A stretch of 64,000 nucleotides of DNA from Streptomyces sp. SKN60. GTDB lineage: Bacteria; Actinomycetota; Actinomycetes; Streptomycetales; Streptomycetaceae. Below are positions 1 to 8,654 of this stretch, piece by piece. How positions within the stretch are numbered: position 1 is the stretch's first letter; every line of letters starts with the position of its first letter. The position numbers and the translations under genes were made by a program. The notes under the pieces are model-generated. The model had not been told where the DNA came from, did no database searches, and worked only from the letters and a program-made list of their open reading frames with translations. The stretch covers positions 186,001 to 250,000 of the forward strand of contig NZ_JAHTMW010000002.1 of assembly GCF_026236535.1 (NCBI RefSeq). Direction: 5' to 3'.

Positions 1-3000
1 GCGGACGCCGTTCACGTACACCTCGGTGTACTGGGTCATCGTCGGGTCGCTCCACACGTTGCCGAATCCGGTGTGGTCGGCGCCGGAGTCGCCCCACCCG
101 GGGGTGTTGAACCGCAGGTCGTTGCCGGTGCGCTGCTGGCCCCAGCCGAGGCCGGTGCCGAGCCAGGGGTGCCAGACCGGCTCGAACCAGTCCGTGGCCT
201 GCTCGCTGCCGCCGCGGTAGACCGACAGGCCGCCGCGCTGCTCCAGGGACTCGCCGAGGTCGACGGACTCGTGCCACTTCTGGCCGGGGCCGGTGGAGAC
301 GTACTCGGTGCGCTCGGCCGGGAAGGCGATCCACTCCTTGAAGCCGAAGCCGCGCGGGAAGGTGTCGGTGATCGAGTAGCGGAACTCGCCGCCGAGCTCC
401 TTCTTCGCGGTCGGCATGTGGTACGTCGCGTCGATGGTCGCGAGGTCGCGGGCGCCGGGCCGGTAGACCAGGTCGGTGCCGATGGCGCCCGGGTGGCCCT
501 CGGAGAGGTCGTACGTGAAGGGGGTGAAGCGGGTGCCGGTCAGGTCGAGGCGGCCGCCACGCGCGGCGGCGGTCGCGAGCCGGGCGGCGTCGGCGGCGTT
601 CACGGTGGCGACGGGCAGCTTCCGGTCCTGGTAGTCGGCGGTGCCGAACCACGACATCAGCCGGCCGGGCTCGTCGTCGGTGACGAACAGCGCCGCGGCG
701 CCCGCGTCCTCGGCGGTCTGGGCGAGCTGCGCGGTGTCCGCGCCGGCGGTGCGGCGGACGAGGACGGCCTTGCCGGTGACGTCCTCGCCCGCGTACTCGG
801 CGGCGGTGCCGGTGCCCGCGTCGACCACGGGGAGGCGGTGGCGGCCTGCGAGCAGGCCGCTGCCGGCCTGCGGGGTGAGCTCGCCGAGCCCGACGCCGCC
901 GCCTGCGGTGCCTTCGAGCATCGGCTTGCCGAGCCGCCAGACCGTGCGGTACTCGAAGCTGCCGGTGGCGGGCTTCGCGGTGGGCGCGGCGAAGATCGAG
1001 TCGTACGTCATCGGGACCTGCACGGCCCCGCCGTAGGAGGCGCCGTTCGCCTTGCGGTCGAACTCCATCAGGAGCTGCCGGGTCTCGGTGCGCCGGTCGA
1101 CCTCGGCGCGGATCTCGCGCAGCTGCCGCCCGTCGAGGGTGATCTCGCGGTCCCGGTCGAGGACGATCTCGGGCGCGGTGAGGAAGCCGAGGCCGAGGGA
1201 GTCCTTGCCGTGCGAGCCGCGCACGTCGAGGAAGGTGTCGACGCTGTACGTGCCGGGCTTCAGGCGCAGTTGGAGGGTGCCGGACTCGCCGACGGTGACC
1301 GGGAAGGGGTCCACACCCGCGGTCAGCTGCTGCACGCCGAGATAGGCGGCGGTGGCGGCTCCGTCACGGTCCTTGACGTGGACGGTGAGGGTGTAGCGCT
1401 CCTCCTCCTTCACCAGGCCGAGCGCGGTGTGCGCGACGACCGATCCGGCGGACGTCGCGGTGATCCGGCCGGAGTTGGTGCCGACCGGCGCCTTGGTGCC
1501 GTCGCCGGTGACGGTGGTGCTCGCGGTGCCGTGCGCGGGGACGGTGAGGGTGCTGTCGGCGAGGGTCGCGCTGCCGGCCGGCATGCCCTCGACGGCGAGG
1601 TTCAACTCGACGGGCGCGTCGGAGGAGTTGGCGTACGTGACGGTCTTGGCGACCGGCTTGTTCGCCTCGTACGGCCAGGCGAGGAAGCCCAGGTCGGCGG
1701 AGCCGGTGGCGGTCACATCGGCGTTGATCGCGGCGGCCACGTCGACCCGGCCCGCGCCGAGGTCGTAGGCGGAGTCGGCCAGCGTCTTGGAGCTGGACAT
1801 CAGGGCGTCCTTGAGCCGGGCGCCGGTCCAGTCGGGGTGCTTCTCGGCGAGCAGCGCGGCGACGCCGGCGACGTGCGGGGTCGCCATCGACGTACCGCTC
1901 ATCGAGGTGTAGAGGCCGCTGCCGGGGAGGAGTTGGGAGCGGGCGGCGAGGATGCCGACGCCGGGGGCGGACACATCGGGCTTGAGCGCCTGGTCGCCGA
2001 AGCGCGGGCCCTTGCTGGTGAAGTACGCGGCCTGGTCGGCCGGGTCGACGGCGCCGACGGTCAGCGCGGAGTCGGCGGCGCCGGGCGAGCCGATGGAGCC
2101 GGGGGCGCCGGTGTTGCCGGCGGCGATGACGAAGAGCGCGCCGGTCTCGGCGGAGAGGGTGTTCACGGCCTGGGCCATCGGGTCGGTGCCGTCGCTGGGC
2201 TCCTGCGATCCGAGGCTCATCGACACGACCTTGGCGTCGATGTCACGGGCGGCCCACTCCATGCCGGCGATGATCTGCGACTCGGAGCCGGAGCCCTCGT
2301 CGCTGAGCACCTTGCCGACGGCGAGGGTGGCGCCGGGCGCGACGCCCTGCTCCCGGCCGGCCGAACCGGCACCGCTGCCGCCGACGGTGGAGGTGACATG
2401 GGTGCCGTGGCCGTTGCGGTCGGCGACCTCCTGGCCCGCGATGAAGGACTTCGTCTCGGCGACCCGGCCGGTCAGGTCGGGGTGTCCGGCGTCCACACCG
2501 GTGTCGAGGACGGCGACCTTGACGCCCTTGCCGGTGAGTCCGGCGGCCCAGGCCTCGGGGCTGCCGATCTGGGCGTTGGACTCGGCCATCGCGGCCTTCA
2601 CACGGGCGTCGAGCCACACCTTGGTGGCGCCGGCGGACCGGGCCGTCCGCCGGGTGCTCGCGGTACGGGTGAACTCGCGCCAGAAGGCCTCGGGTTCGGT
2701 GGCGGTGACGGCGGCGCCGCCGATGCTGGGCAGCGCGCGGACGGTCTCGGTGCCGCGCGGGGCCTGCCCGGCCGCCGCACGTGTGCCCGTTCCGTGGGTG
2801 ACGATCAGCGGCAGGTCGCCGGTGATGCCCTGCTCGACGAGTCCGGTGACGTCGAAGAGGCGGCGGTCGAGGACACCGGCCGCCAGATAGGGACGGGCCT
2901 CGTCGGGTATGACGGTGACCCTGCCGTTCGCGGTCTCGGTGCGGACCGCTCCGGTGGCGCCCTTGGCCCGGTCGACGGTGACGGTCTGCCGGCCGCCGCC

Positions 3001-3210
3001 CAGGTCGGTGAGAGTGACCCGGTCACCCGTGACCAGGGTGACGGTGGTGCTCGCCGAGCCGGCGGCCCGGTCGGCGGCGCCGGCCCCGTCCGCGCCGCGC
3101 GCGAACGTGGCGGGAACCGTCGCGGCCGAGGTCTGTCCGGCGGACAGCAGCACCAGGGAGAGCCCCGCGGCGAGCAGGGCGGCCCTTCCTCCTGCGGAAG
3201 GTCTGATCAC
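1..3210 (-). CDS. Secreted S8 subtilisin-like serine protease (3' end cut by window)
   Basis: This is an extracellular endopeptidase of the subtilisin family; 1070 codons are visible and the frame runs off the left edge. Reading starts at a GTG (3208-3210) with GAGGAG six bases upstream. Residues 1-30 form a Sec signal peptide (hydrophobic ALLAAGLSLVLL, then AxA-type cleavage region). A propeptide of about 180 residues follows. The catalytic triad is visible: Asp236 in AVLDTGVDAGHPDL, His268 in NGHGTHV and Ser441 in SGTSMATPHVAG. After the catalytic domain come Fn3-like or beta-rich regions and, further on, a stretch resembling a PA domain (AGAAALFVTDDEPG). Secretion and activity follow from family knowledge; the substrate cannot be told. 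The ribosome binding site lies in a long hairpin, described separately. Confidence 0.93.
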   Translation of the reverse strand, partial: MIRPSAGGRAALLAAGLSLVLLSAGQTSAATVPATFARGADGAGAADRAAGSASTTVTLVTGDRVTLTDLGGGRQTVTVDRAKGATGAVRTETANGRVTVIPDEARPYLAAGVLDRRLFDVTGLVEQGITGDLPLIVTHGTGTRAAAGQAPRGTETVRALPSIGGAAVTATEPEAFWREFTRTASTRRTARSAGATKVWLDARVKAAMAESNAQIGSPEAWAAGLTGKGVKVAVLDTGVDAGHPDLTGRVAETKSFIAGQEVADRNGHGTHVTSTVGGSGAGSAGREQGVAPGATLAVGKVLSDEGSGSESQIIAGMEWAARDIDAKVVSMSLGSQEPSDGTDPMAQAVNTLSAETGALFVIAAGNTGAPGSIGSPGAADSALTVGAVDPADQAAYFTSKGPRFGDQALKPDVSAPGVGILAARSQLLPGSGLYTSMSGTSMATPHVAGVAALLAEKHPDWTGARLKDALMSSSKTLADSAYDLGAGRVDVAAAINADVTATGSADLGFLAWPYEANKPVAKTVTYANSSDAPVELNLAVEGMPAGSATLADSTLTVPAHGTASTTVTGDGTKAPVGTNSGRITATSAGSVVAHTALGLVKEEERYTLTVHVKDRDGAATAAYLGVQQLTAGVDPFPVTVGESGTLQLRLKPGTYSVDTFLDVRGSHGKDSLGLGFLTAPEIVLDRDREITLDGRQLREIRAEVDRRTETRQLLMEFDRKANGASYGGAVQVPMTYDSIFAAPTAKPATGSFEYRTVWRLGKPMLEGTAGGGVGLGELTPQAGSGLLAGRHRLPVVDAGTGTAAEYAGEDVTGKAVLVRRTAGADTAQLAQTAEDAGAAALFVTDDEPGRLMSWFGTADYQDRKLPVATVNAADAARLATAAARGGRLDLTGTRFTPFTYDLSEGHPGAIGTDLVYRPGARDLATIDATYHMPTAKKELGGEFRYSITDTFPRGFGFKEWIAFPAERTEYVSTGPGQKWHESVDLGESLEQRGGLSVYRGGSEQATDWFEPVWHPWLGTGLGWGQQRTGNDLRFNTPGWGDSGADHTGFGNVWSDPTMTQYTEVYVNGVR

Positions 3211-3215
3211 GACAC

Positions 3216-3265
3216 ACTCCTCGCGACACCCGGGGGAAGGGTGGGTTCCGGGCGTCGCGAGGAGT
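3216..3265 (-). promoter_or_regulatory. Leader hairpin enclosing the protease ribosome binding site
   Basis: The arms are 3216-3227 and 3254-3265 (12 perfect pairs, arm ACTCCTCGCGAC). A mismatch at 3228/3253 is followed by five more pairs (3229-3233 with 3248-3252) and a 14-nt loop. In the minus-strand transcript the GAGGAG Shine-Dalgarno of the S8 protease lies inside the downstream arm and the GTG start follows six bases later, so folding would hide the site. A DNA operator is the alternative reading. Confidence 0.5.
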
Positions 3266-3380
3266 CTGGTCCGTGGGGCGGGAGTTGACCCCCGGCGTAC
3301 CTGGCGGACATGTGCCGTGGCGGCCAACCGCCAGTTCGGGGCGAGGGGTTGCGGGGATGCCACGTCGTGGGCATCACGGC

Positions 3381-3410
3381 ACCGGGCGTTACGGGACCGG
3401 GCGTTACGGG
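3381..3410. repeat. 15-bp tandem repeat, two copies
   Basis: ACCGGGCGTTACGGG occurs at 3381-3395 and again immediately at 3396-3410, followed by a partial third copy. The stop codon of the neighbouring MFS gene (3404-3406) lies in the second copy, so the repeat touches the end of that reading frame. Confidence 0.8.
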
Positions 3411-4669
3411 ACCGGGTGCCGGGCGTCGTAACGGCGGAAGCCCTTGCCGTACAGCGCGAGCAGTCCGATGGCGAGGACACAGGCGAGACCGCCACCGGTG
3501 ACGGCGACCGCCGGGGAGGTGAGATCGGCGACCGAGCCGGCCAGGAAGTCGCCGAGCCGGGGCCCGCCCGCGACGACCACGATGAACACGCCCTGCAGCC
3601 GGCCGCGCATCTCGTCCGGGGCCGCGACCTGCAGCATCGTGTTCCGGAAGATCATCGAGACGGTGTCGGAGTAGCCGGCGACGGCGAGCAGGAGCAGCCC
3701 GAGCCAGAGGTTGCGGGTGAGGCCGAAGAGGGCGATGGCGGTGCCCCAGGACGCGACCGAGAGCAGGATCGCCTGCCCGTGGTGCCGGATCCGGCCCTGC
3801 CAGCCGGAGAGCACCCCGCCGAGCAGAGCGCCGAACGCCGGTGCGGCGACGAGCAGTCCGGTGGTCCTGGCGTCCCCGCCGTACCAGAGCACGGCGATGG
3901 CCGGGAACAGCGCCCGGGGATGGGCGAGGATCATCGCGCAGAAGTCCGAGAAGAAGGTCATACGCAGGTTGGGTCGGGTGGCGAGGAAGCGCAGTCCGTC
4001 GAGGACGGAGGCCCGCTTGGTACTGGAACCCTCGGCGCGCTCGGGCAGCATCGAGGGCAGCCGCCACATCGCGTAGAGGGAGGCGGAGAAGGCGATCGCG
4101 TCGATGAGGTACGCGGCCTGGTAGCCGGCCAGACCGACCACGACGCCGCCGAGGCTGGGCCCGACGAGGGTGCCGAAGGTGGTGGTCATGGCGTTGAGCG
4201 CGTTGGCGGCGCGCAGCTGCTCGGCCGGCAGCAGCCGGGGGATCATCGAGCTGCGGGCGGGCGCGTTGAGCGCGGCGCAGACGGCCTGGAGGGCGACGAT
4301 CCCGTACAGGAACCAGACCCGGTGGAAGCCGGCGAAGGCGGCGACGCAGAGGGCGACGGACAGCGCGGCGAGTCCGGTGGAGCTGGCGAGGCCGAGCTTG
4401 CGGCGGTCGACGGTGTCGGCGATGGCTCCGCCGTACAGCCCGAAGACGACCAGCGGGACGAGGGTGAAGAGGCCGACCAGGCCGACCGCGAAGGTCGACC
4501 GGGTGATGTCGTAGACCTGGAGGGAGATGGCGAGGGTCGTCATGCCCTGGCCGACCCAGGTGACGGAGTTGCCGAACCAGATCCGGCGGTAGTCGGCGGA
4601 GGTACGGAGCGGGGTCAGGTCGGCGAAGAGCCTGCGTTCCTCGGGCTCGGCCGTCTGGGTGGCGCTCAC
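3404..4669 (-). CDS. MFS transporter, MFS_3/EntS-like exporter
   Basis: A 421-residue inner-membrane protein with about 12 hydrophobic helices. It has the loop 2-3 signature GGAIADTVDRRKLG and the long central loop (around residues 195-215, PERAEGSSTKRASVLDG) typical of the EntS-like MFS_3 family, whose members export siderophores or drugs by proton antiport. The start is a GTG overlapping the stop of the upstream acetyltransferase gene by four bases (GTGA), so the two genes are translationally coupled. The substrate is not inferable. The C-terminus ends in a short repeated DNA element. Confidence 0.88.
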   Translation of the reverse strand: MSATQTAEPEERRLFADLTPLRTSADYRRIWFGNSVTWVGQGMTTLAISLQVYDITRSTFAVGLVGLFTLVPLVVFGLYGGAIADTVDRRKLGLASSTGLAALSVALCVAAFAGFHRVWFLYGIVALQAVCAALNAPARSSMIPRLLPAEQLRAANALNAMTTTFGTLVGPSLGGVVVGLAGYQAAYLIDAIAFSASLYAMWRLPSMLPERAEGSSTKRASVLDGLRFLATRPNLRMTFFSDFCAMILAHPRALFPAIAVLWYGGDARTTGLLVAAPAFGALLGGVLSGWQGRIRHHGQAILLSVASWGTAIALFGLTRNLWLGLLLLAVAGYSDTVSMIFRNTMLQVAAPDEMRGRLQGVFIVVVAGGPRLGDFLAGSVADLTSPAVAVTGGGLACVLAIGLLALYGKGFRRYDARHPVP

Positions 4670-5160
4670 GCGGCGTCGGCCGGGCGCTCGTCGGTGAGGT
4701 CCCAGTGCAGCTCGGGCCGGGCCCAGTGGATCTGCCCGGCGGGCGGGACGGTGCCGGTGCGGCGGGCACCGGTGCGCAGGTAGAACTCCTCGGCGGGCGG
4801 GTGGGAGACGACCCGTATCGAGTCGAGTCCGGCGGCCCGGCCCTCGGCGAGCATGTGGGTGATGAGCTTGCGGCCGATGCCGAGGCCCTGGGCGTCGTCG
4901 GCGACGAAGGCGAGGTCGAGCTCGGCCTCGTCGAGGAGGAGGGCGTAGAAGCCGAGGACCAGGCCGTCCGCGTCGACGGCGACGTGGACGGGGTGGTGCT
5001 CGATGTACGCGGCGCCGACCTGGTAGCCGTCGACCATGGACGCGTACGCGCCGGTGTAGGCGCCGGAGCGGCGGACGAGCCGGGTGAGCCGCTTGGCGTC
5101 GGCGGCGGTGGCGCGGCGCAGGGTGGTGTCACGCGCGGGTGTGAGCGAGGGCGAGGGCAT
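4666..5160 (-). CDS. GNAT-family N-acetyltransferase
   Basis: A 164-residue protein of the usual single-domain GNAT length. The acetyl-CoA-binding motif A is visible as LDLAFVADDAQGLGIGRKLITHML (QGLGIGRKL being the pyrophosphate loop), followed by a GLDSIRVVSHPPAEEFYLRTGAR segment typical of motif B. It lies upstream of, and overlaps by four bases, the MFS gene. Joint transfer of an acetyl group to, and export of, the same compound is a reasonable inference but is not shown by the sequence. The acceptor substrate is unknown. Confidence 0.88.
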   Translation of the reverse strand: MPSPSLTPARDTTLRRATAADAKRLTRLVRRSGAYTGAYASMVDGYQVGAAYIEHHPVHVAVDADGLVLGFYALLLDEAELDLAFVADDAQGLGIGRKLITHMLAEGRAAGLDSIRVVSHPPAEEFYLRTGARRTGTVPPAGQIHWARPELHWDLTDERPADAA

Positions 5161-5226
5161 GGACGCAGTCTAGGACTGACACCGCCCCCGGATCCTTACA
5201 TTTGGATGTCGGACACAGACATCGCG

Positions 5227-5700
5227 CTACTCGGCGACCGCCACGCACCGCGCCACGTCGTCGGGGTCGACGGCGTCGAGGCGGGTCGCGAGGGCGTTGA
5301 GCCGGTCGCGCAGCTCCTGGATCTCGGCGAGGTCGAGCCCGGTGGCGGCGGCGATCCCGCGCGGGACGCCGAGGGCCTGCTCGCGCAGGGCGGTGCCCTC
5401 GGGGGTGGGCCGTACGGTCACGGACCGCTCGTCCTCGGCGCTGCGCCGCCGCTCGACGTAGCCGGCCGCCTCCAGGCGCTTGAGCAGCGGGGAGAGGGTG
5501 CCGGAGTCGAGCCGGAGTCGCTCGCCGATCCCCTTGACCGGCAGCTCGCCGTGCTCCCAGAGCACCAGCATCACCAGGTACTGGGGGTAGGTGAGGCCGA
5601 GCTCCTTGAGCGCGCCGCGGTAGACCCCGTTGAACGCGCGGGAGGCGGCGTGCAGGGAGAAGCAGATCTGGCTGTCGAGCCGGAGGAAGTCCTCGTCCAT
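5227..5700 (-). CDS. ohrR: OhrR, MarR-family organic peroxide sensor-repressor
   Basis: A 157-residue MarR/OhrR regulator. The redox-sensing cysteine is Cys13 in the hallmark N-terminal sequence DSQICFSLHAASRAF. The winged helix follows (VKGIGERLRLDSGTLSPLLKRLEAAGYVERRRSAEDERSV in pieces: recognition helix SGTLSPLLKRLE and wing DERS). In OhrR proteins, peroxide oxidation of this cysteine releases DNA. I chose the ATG at 5698-5700 because the family signature begins just after it. A longer frame reaches upstream through the operator and is unlikely to be translated. The gene is divergent from ohr, with a palindromic operator between them. Only one conserved cysteine is seen, so it may be the 1-Cys type. 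Confidence 0.93.
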   Translation of the reverse strand: MDEDFLRLDSQICFSLHAASRAFNGVYRGALKELGLTYPQYLVMLVLWEHGELPVKGIGERLRLDSGTLSPLLKRLEAAGYVERRRSAEDERSVTVRPTPEGTALREQALGVPRGIAAATGLDLAEIQELRDRLNALATRLDAVDPDDVARCVAVAE

Positions 5701-5731
5701 GCCCTCCAGGGTACGGGAGAGCTGGATCACA

Positions 5732-5761
5732 CGCCATTGAGTTGTGCACAACTGAATGGCG
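5732..5761. promoter_or_regulatory. Probable OhrR operator, 30-bp palindrome
   Basis: A dyad centred between 5746 and 5747 lies in the ohrR-ohr intergenic region. Arms CGCCATT/AATGGCG (5732-5738, 5755-5761) flank a core AGTTGTGCACAACT (5740-5753). The only mismatch is at 5739/5754. Its position between the divergent regulator and target genes matches autoregulated OhrR control. TTGTGCACAA resembles MarR/OhrR sites by inference. Confidence 0.8.
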
Positions 5762-5832
5762 CGCTACAAATGAATGCGGGCGGCAGCACGACCCACCGCC
5801 CGACCTCCTCGGACAGGAACGGAAGACCACTC

Positions 5833-6249
5833 ATGGACGCGATCTACACCGCAGTCGCCACCGCCAACGGCCGCGAGGGCCGCGCCGTCAGCTCCGACGG
5901 CCTGCTCGACCTCCCGCTCGCCCACCCGGTCGCGCTCGGCGGCAACGGCCAGGGCACCAACCCGGAGCAGCTCTTCGCCGCCGGCTACGCCGCCTGTTTC
6001 GCGAGCGCCATGGGCGTGGTGGCCCGCAAGGAGAAGATCGACATCTCCGAGGCGTCCGTGACCGCCGAGGTCTCGATCGGCAAGGACGCGGCGGACGGCG
6101 GATTCGGCCTGGCGGTCGTGATGCGCGCCGAGTTCCCGGACCACCTGCAGGGCGAGGCGGGCCGCGCGCTCCTGGAGAAGACCCACGCGTTCTGCCCGTA
6201 CTCGAAGGCGACTCGCGGCAACATCAAGGTCGACCTCGTCGTCGAGTAA
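5833..6249 (+). CDS. ohr: Organic hydroperoxide resistance protein Ohr
   Basis: A 138-residue thiol peroxidase of the Ohr/OsmC family that reduces organic and fatty-acid hydroperoxides in the cytoplasm. The two catalytic cysteines are at the expected places: Cys55 in GYAACFASA and Cys121 in HAFCPYSKATRGN. The length is normal for the family (about 140). The start is the ATG at 5833, behind the ohrR-ohr operator; reading frames extending further upstream cross the regulatory region. It is divergent from ohrR and is followed by two hairpins that probably end its transcript. Confidence 0.96.
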   Translation: MDAIYTAVATANGREGRAVSSDGLLDLPLAHPVALGGNGQGTNPEQLFAAGYAACFASAMGVVARKEKIDISEASVTAEVSIGKDAADGGFGLAVVMRAEFPDHLQGEAGRALLEKTHAFCPYSKATRGNIKVDLVVE

Positions 6250-6255
6250 GAAGCC

Positions 6256-6334
6256 GTCCACCGGAGCCCGAACGGGCCTCCAGTGGACTTCTGTTGACAA
6301 TCGTCCTCCCCCGGGGTGCCATTGACCCCGGGGG
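6256..6334 (+). terminator. Two consecutive hairpins after ohr
   Basis: The first hairpin pairs GTCCAC (6256-6261) with GTGGAC (6283-6288) and continues through GGAG/CTCC and GCCC/GGGC with one mismatch and a bulge. The second pairs CCCCCGGGGT (6308-6317) with ACCCCGGGGG (6325-6334), a perfect 10-bp stem followed by a T-containing tract. Both lie directly downstream of the ohr stop codon. Confidence 0.65.
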
Positions 6335-6513
6335 CGTTCGTTTGTGAGTTTTCACGTTCGGGCACGGGGGATTCGCCGAACGTACGACGGGCAGTCATGG
6401 GACGGCCGCCGGGCGGTGGTTCGCGGGCGCTCTTCTTGGGGCGCTCGCGACCGGCTCCCGGCCGGCTCCGCACCGAGCCCCTGTCCGCTCGTACCCCGGA
6501 GGACGTCTCCCCC

Positions 6514-8568
6514 ATGGCCGACCTCAATCGCCGCCGGTTCCTGCAACTGGCGGGCGGCACCGCCGCGTTCACCCTGCTGTCCGACAGCATCGCCCGCGCC
6601 GCGTCCATACCCGCGCAGGGCACCACCGGCACCGTCCAGGACATCGAGCACATCGTGGTCCTGATGCAGGAGAATCGTTCGTTCGACCACTACTTCGGCG
6701 CGATGAAGGGCGTCCGCGGCTTCGGCGACCCGCGCCCGGTGACGCTGCCCAGCGGCAAGCCCGTCTGGCACCAGTCCGACGGCAGGACCGAGACGCTGCC
6801 CTTCCGGCCGACCAGCGACAAGCTCGGCATGGAGTTCCTGCAGGGCCTCAACCACGACTGGGCCGGCGGCCAGAGCGCCTTCAACAAGGGCCGGTACGAC
6901 AACTGGATCCCGGCCAAGACCAAGGCCACGATGGCCCACCTCACCCGCGAGGACATCCCGTTCCACTACGCCCTCGCCGACGCGTTCACCATCTGTGACG
7001 CGTACCACTGCTCGTTCATCGGCGCGACCGACCCGAACCGCTACTACATGTGGACCGGGTACGTCGGCAACGACGGCACGGGCGGCGGCCCCGTCCTCAA
7101 CAACGCCGAGGCGGGCTACGGCTGGACCACCTACCCCGAGCGCCTGGAGGCGGCCGGGGTCTCCTGGAAGATCTACCAGGACATCGGCGACGGCCTGAAC
7201 GCCGCCGGCTCGTGGGGCTGGATCAACGACGCCTACCGCGGCAACTACGGCGACAACTCCCTGCTCTACTTCAACACCTACCGGAACGCGCAGCCGGGCA
7301 ACCCGCTGTACGACAAGGCCCGCACCGGCACCAACGCCAAGGCGGGCGACGGCTTCTTCGACGTCCTGCGCGCCGACGTCCAGGCCGGCCGGCTCCCGCA
7401 GATCTCCTGGATCGCCGCACCCGAGGCCTTCTCCGAGCACGCCAACTGGCCGGCGAACTACGGCGCCTGGTACATCGCGCAGGTCCTCGACGCGCTGACC
7501 TCGAACCCGGACGTGTGGGCCCGGACGGCGCTCTTCATCACGTACGACGAGAACGACGGCTTCTTCGACCACGTGGTCCCGCCGTACGTGCCCGCCTCGG
7601 CCTCCCAGGGCCTGTCGACCGTCTCCACCACGCTCGACTACTTCCCGGGGAAGACCGGCTACACGGCGGGCCCGTACGGTCTCGGCCCGCGCGTCCCCAT
7701 GATCGTCGTCTCCCCCTGGTCGACCGGCGGCTTCACCTGCTCCGAGACCTTCGACCACACGTCGATCATCCGCTTCATGGAGACCCGCTTCGGGGTGCGC
7801 GAGCCGCAGATCTCGCCGTGGCGCCGGGCCGTCTGCGGCGACCTGACCTCGGCCTTCGACTTCACGCGTACGCAGACGACGCCGGCCGCGCTGCCCGCGA
7901 CGGACGGCTACTACCCGCCGGACCGCAACCGCCACCCCGACTTCCTGGCCACCGCCCCGGCCGTCGGCGCCATGCCCCGGCAGGAGCCGGGCGCCAAGCC
8001 GACCCGGCCGCTCGCCTACGCCCCCTACGTCGACGGCGTCGCCGACACGTCCGCCGGCACCTTCCGCCTCACCTTCGGCGGCGGCCCGGCGGCCGGCGCG
8101 CAGTTCTACGTGACCTCGGCGAACCGCACGGACGCGCCGTGGACGTACACGACGGAGGCGGGCAAGTCCCTCTCCGACACCTGGAACACCAAGTACAGCA
8201 AGGGCACCACCGACCTCACCGTCCACGGCCCGAACGGCTTCCTCCGCCGCTTCCGCTCCCCCGGCAAGACCGCCGTCCCGGAGGTGACGGCCCGCCACAA
8301 CGCGACGACCGGCGCCCTGGACCTGACCTTCACCAACGCGGGCCCGTCGACGACGGTCACGGTGACCAACGCCTACGCCGGCACCCCGGTCACTCTGTCC
8401 GTCCCGCAGTCCGCGACGGTCACCCACTCCGTCCCCCTCACCTCCTCCGCCCGCTGGTACGACGTGACGATCACGTCCGCCTCGACCGCGGACTACGTGC
8501 GCCGCCTCGCGGGCCACGTGGAGACGGGCGCGGCGGGCGTGACGGACCCGGGGATCCTGACGTACTAG
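6514..8568 (+). CDS. Tat-secreted phosphocholine-specific phospholipase C
   Basis: A 684-residue exported enzyme that cleaves phospholipids such as phosphatidylcholine. The Tat signal is at the start (NRRRFLQLAGGTAAFTLL, cleavage near ARA). The phosphoesterase domain shows the family motif VLMQENRSFDHYFG (about residues 48-61), DPNRYYMWTGY, and FITYDENDGFFDHV. Two C-terminal beta-domains typical of bacterial phospholipase C (DUF756-like) follow from about residue 480, with internal similarity around FRLTFGGGP and LDLTFTNAG. The start is the ATG at 6514, with GGAGG 11 bases upstream; the open frame extends further upstream but has no Tat signal at its end. It acts outside the cell, perhaps in phosphate scavenging; no operator was identified. 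Confidence 0.93.
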   Translation: MADLNRRRFLQLAGGTAAFTLLSDSIARAASIPAQGTTGTVQDIEHIVVLMQENRSFDHYFGAMKGVRGFGDPRPVTLPSGKPVWHQSDGRTETLPFRPTSDKLGMEFLQGLNHDWAGGQSAFNKGRYDNWIPAKTKATMAHLTREDIPFHYALADAFTICDAYHCSFIGATDPNRYYMWTGYVGNDGTGGGPVLNNAEAGYGWTTYPERLEAAGVSWKIYQDIGDGLNAAGSWGWINDAYRGNYGDNSLLYFNTYRNAQPGNPLYDKARTGTNAKAGDGFFDVLRADVQAGRLPQISWIAAPEAFSEHANWPANYGAWYIAQVLDALTSNPDVWARTALFITYDENDGFFDHVVPPYVPASASQGLSTVSTTLDYFPGKTGYTAGPYGLGPRVPMIVVSPWSTGGFTCSETFDHTSIIRFMETRFGVREPQISPWRRAVCGDLTSAFDFTRTQTTPAALPATDGYYPPDRNRHPDFLATAPAVGAMPRQEPGAKPTRPLAYAPYVDGVADTSAGTFRLTFGGGPAAGAQFYVTSANRTDAPWTYTTEAGKSLSDTWNTKYSKGTTDLTVHGPNGFLRRFRSPGKTAVPEVTARHNATTGALDLTFTNAGPSTTVTVTNAYAGTPVTLSVPQSATVTHSVPLTSSARWYDVTITSASTADYVRRLAGHVETGAAGVTDPGILTY

Positions 8569-8595
8569 GCAGCTGACGTACTAGGCACCTGACGG

Positions 8596-8629
8596 CGGGG
8601 CGGATGAGTACGGGTGCTCATCCGCCCCG
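8596..8629 (+). terminator. Terminator hairpin after phospholipase C
   Basis: A 13-bp perfect stem, CGGGGCGGATGAG (8596-8608) with CTCATCCGCCCCG (8617-8629), with an 8-base loop. It lies 28 bases after the phospholipase stop codon. A GTG/ATG-initiated frame for the next gene begins in this stem, but that extension merely reads through the terminator. Confidence 0.75.
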
Positions 8630-8654
8630 GCGGCCGGTCGGCTTGGCTTGCCCC

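Noticed and set aside
73..3288. Very long open frame on the plus strand opposite the S8 protease
   Set aside because: It is the antisense shadow common in high-GC coding DNA. The minus-strand frame has a signal peptide, catalytic triad and ribosome binding site; the plus frame is a Gly/Ala/Arg/Val-rich string without domains. Similar shadows opposite ppdK, dnaG and other genes were dropped for the same reason.
8604..8654. Upstream extension of the small membrane protein
   Set aside because: The extension reads directly through a 13-bp terminator stem. The downstream ATG at 8655 is the more plausible start.
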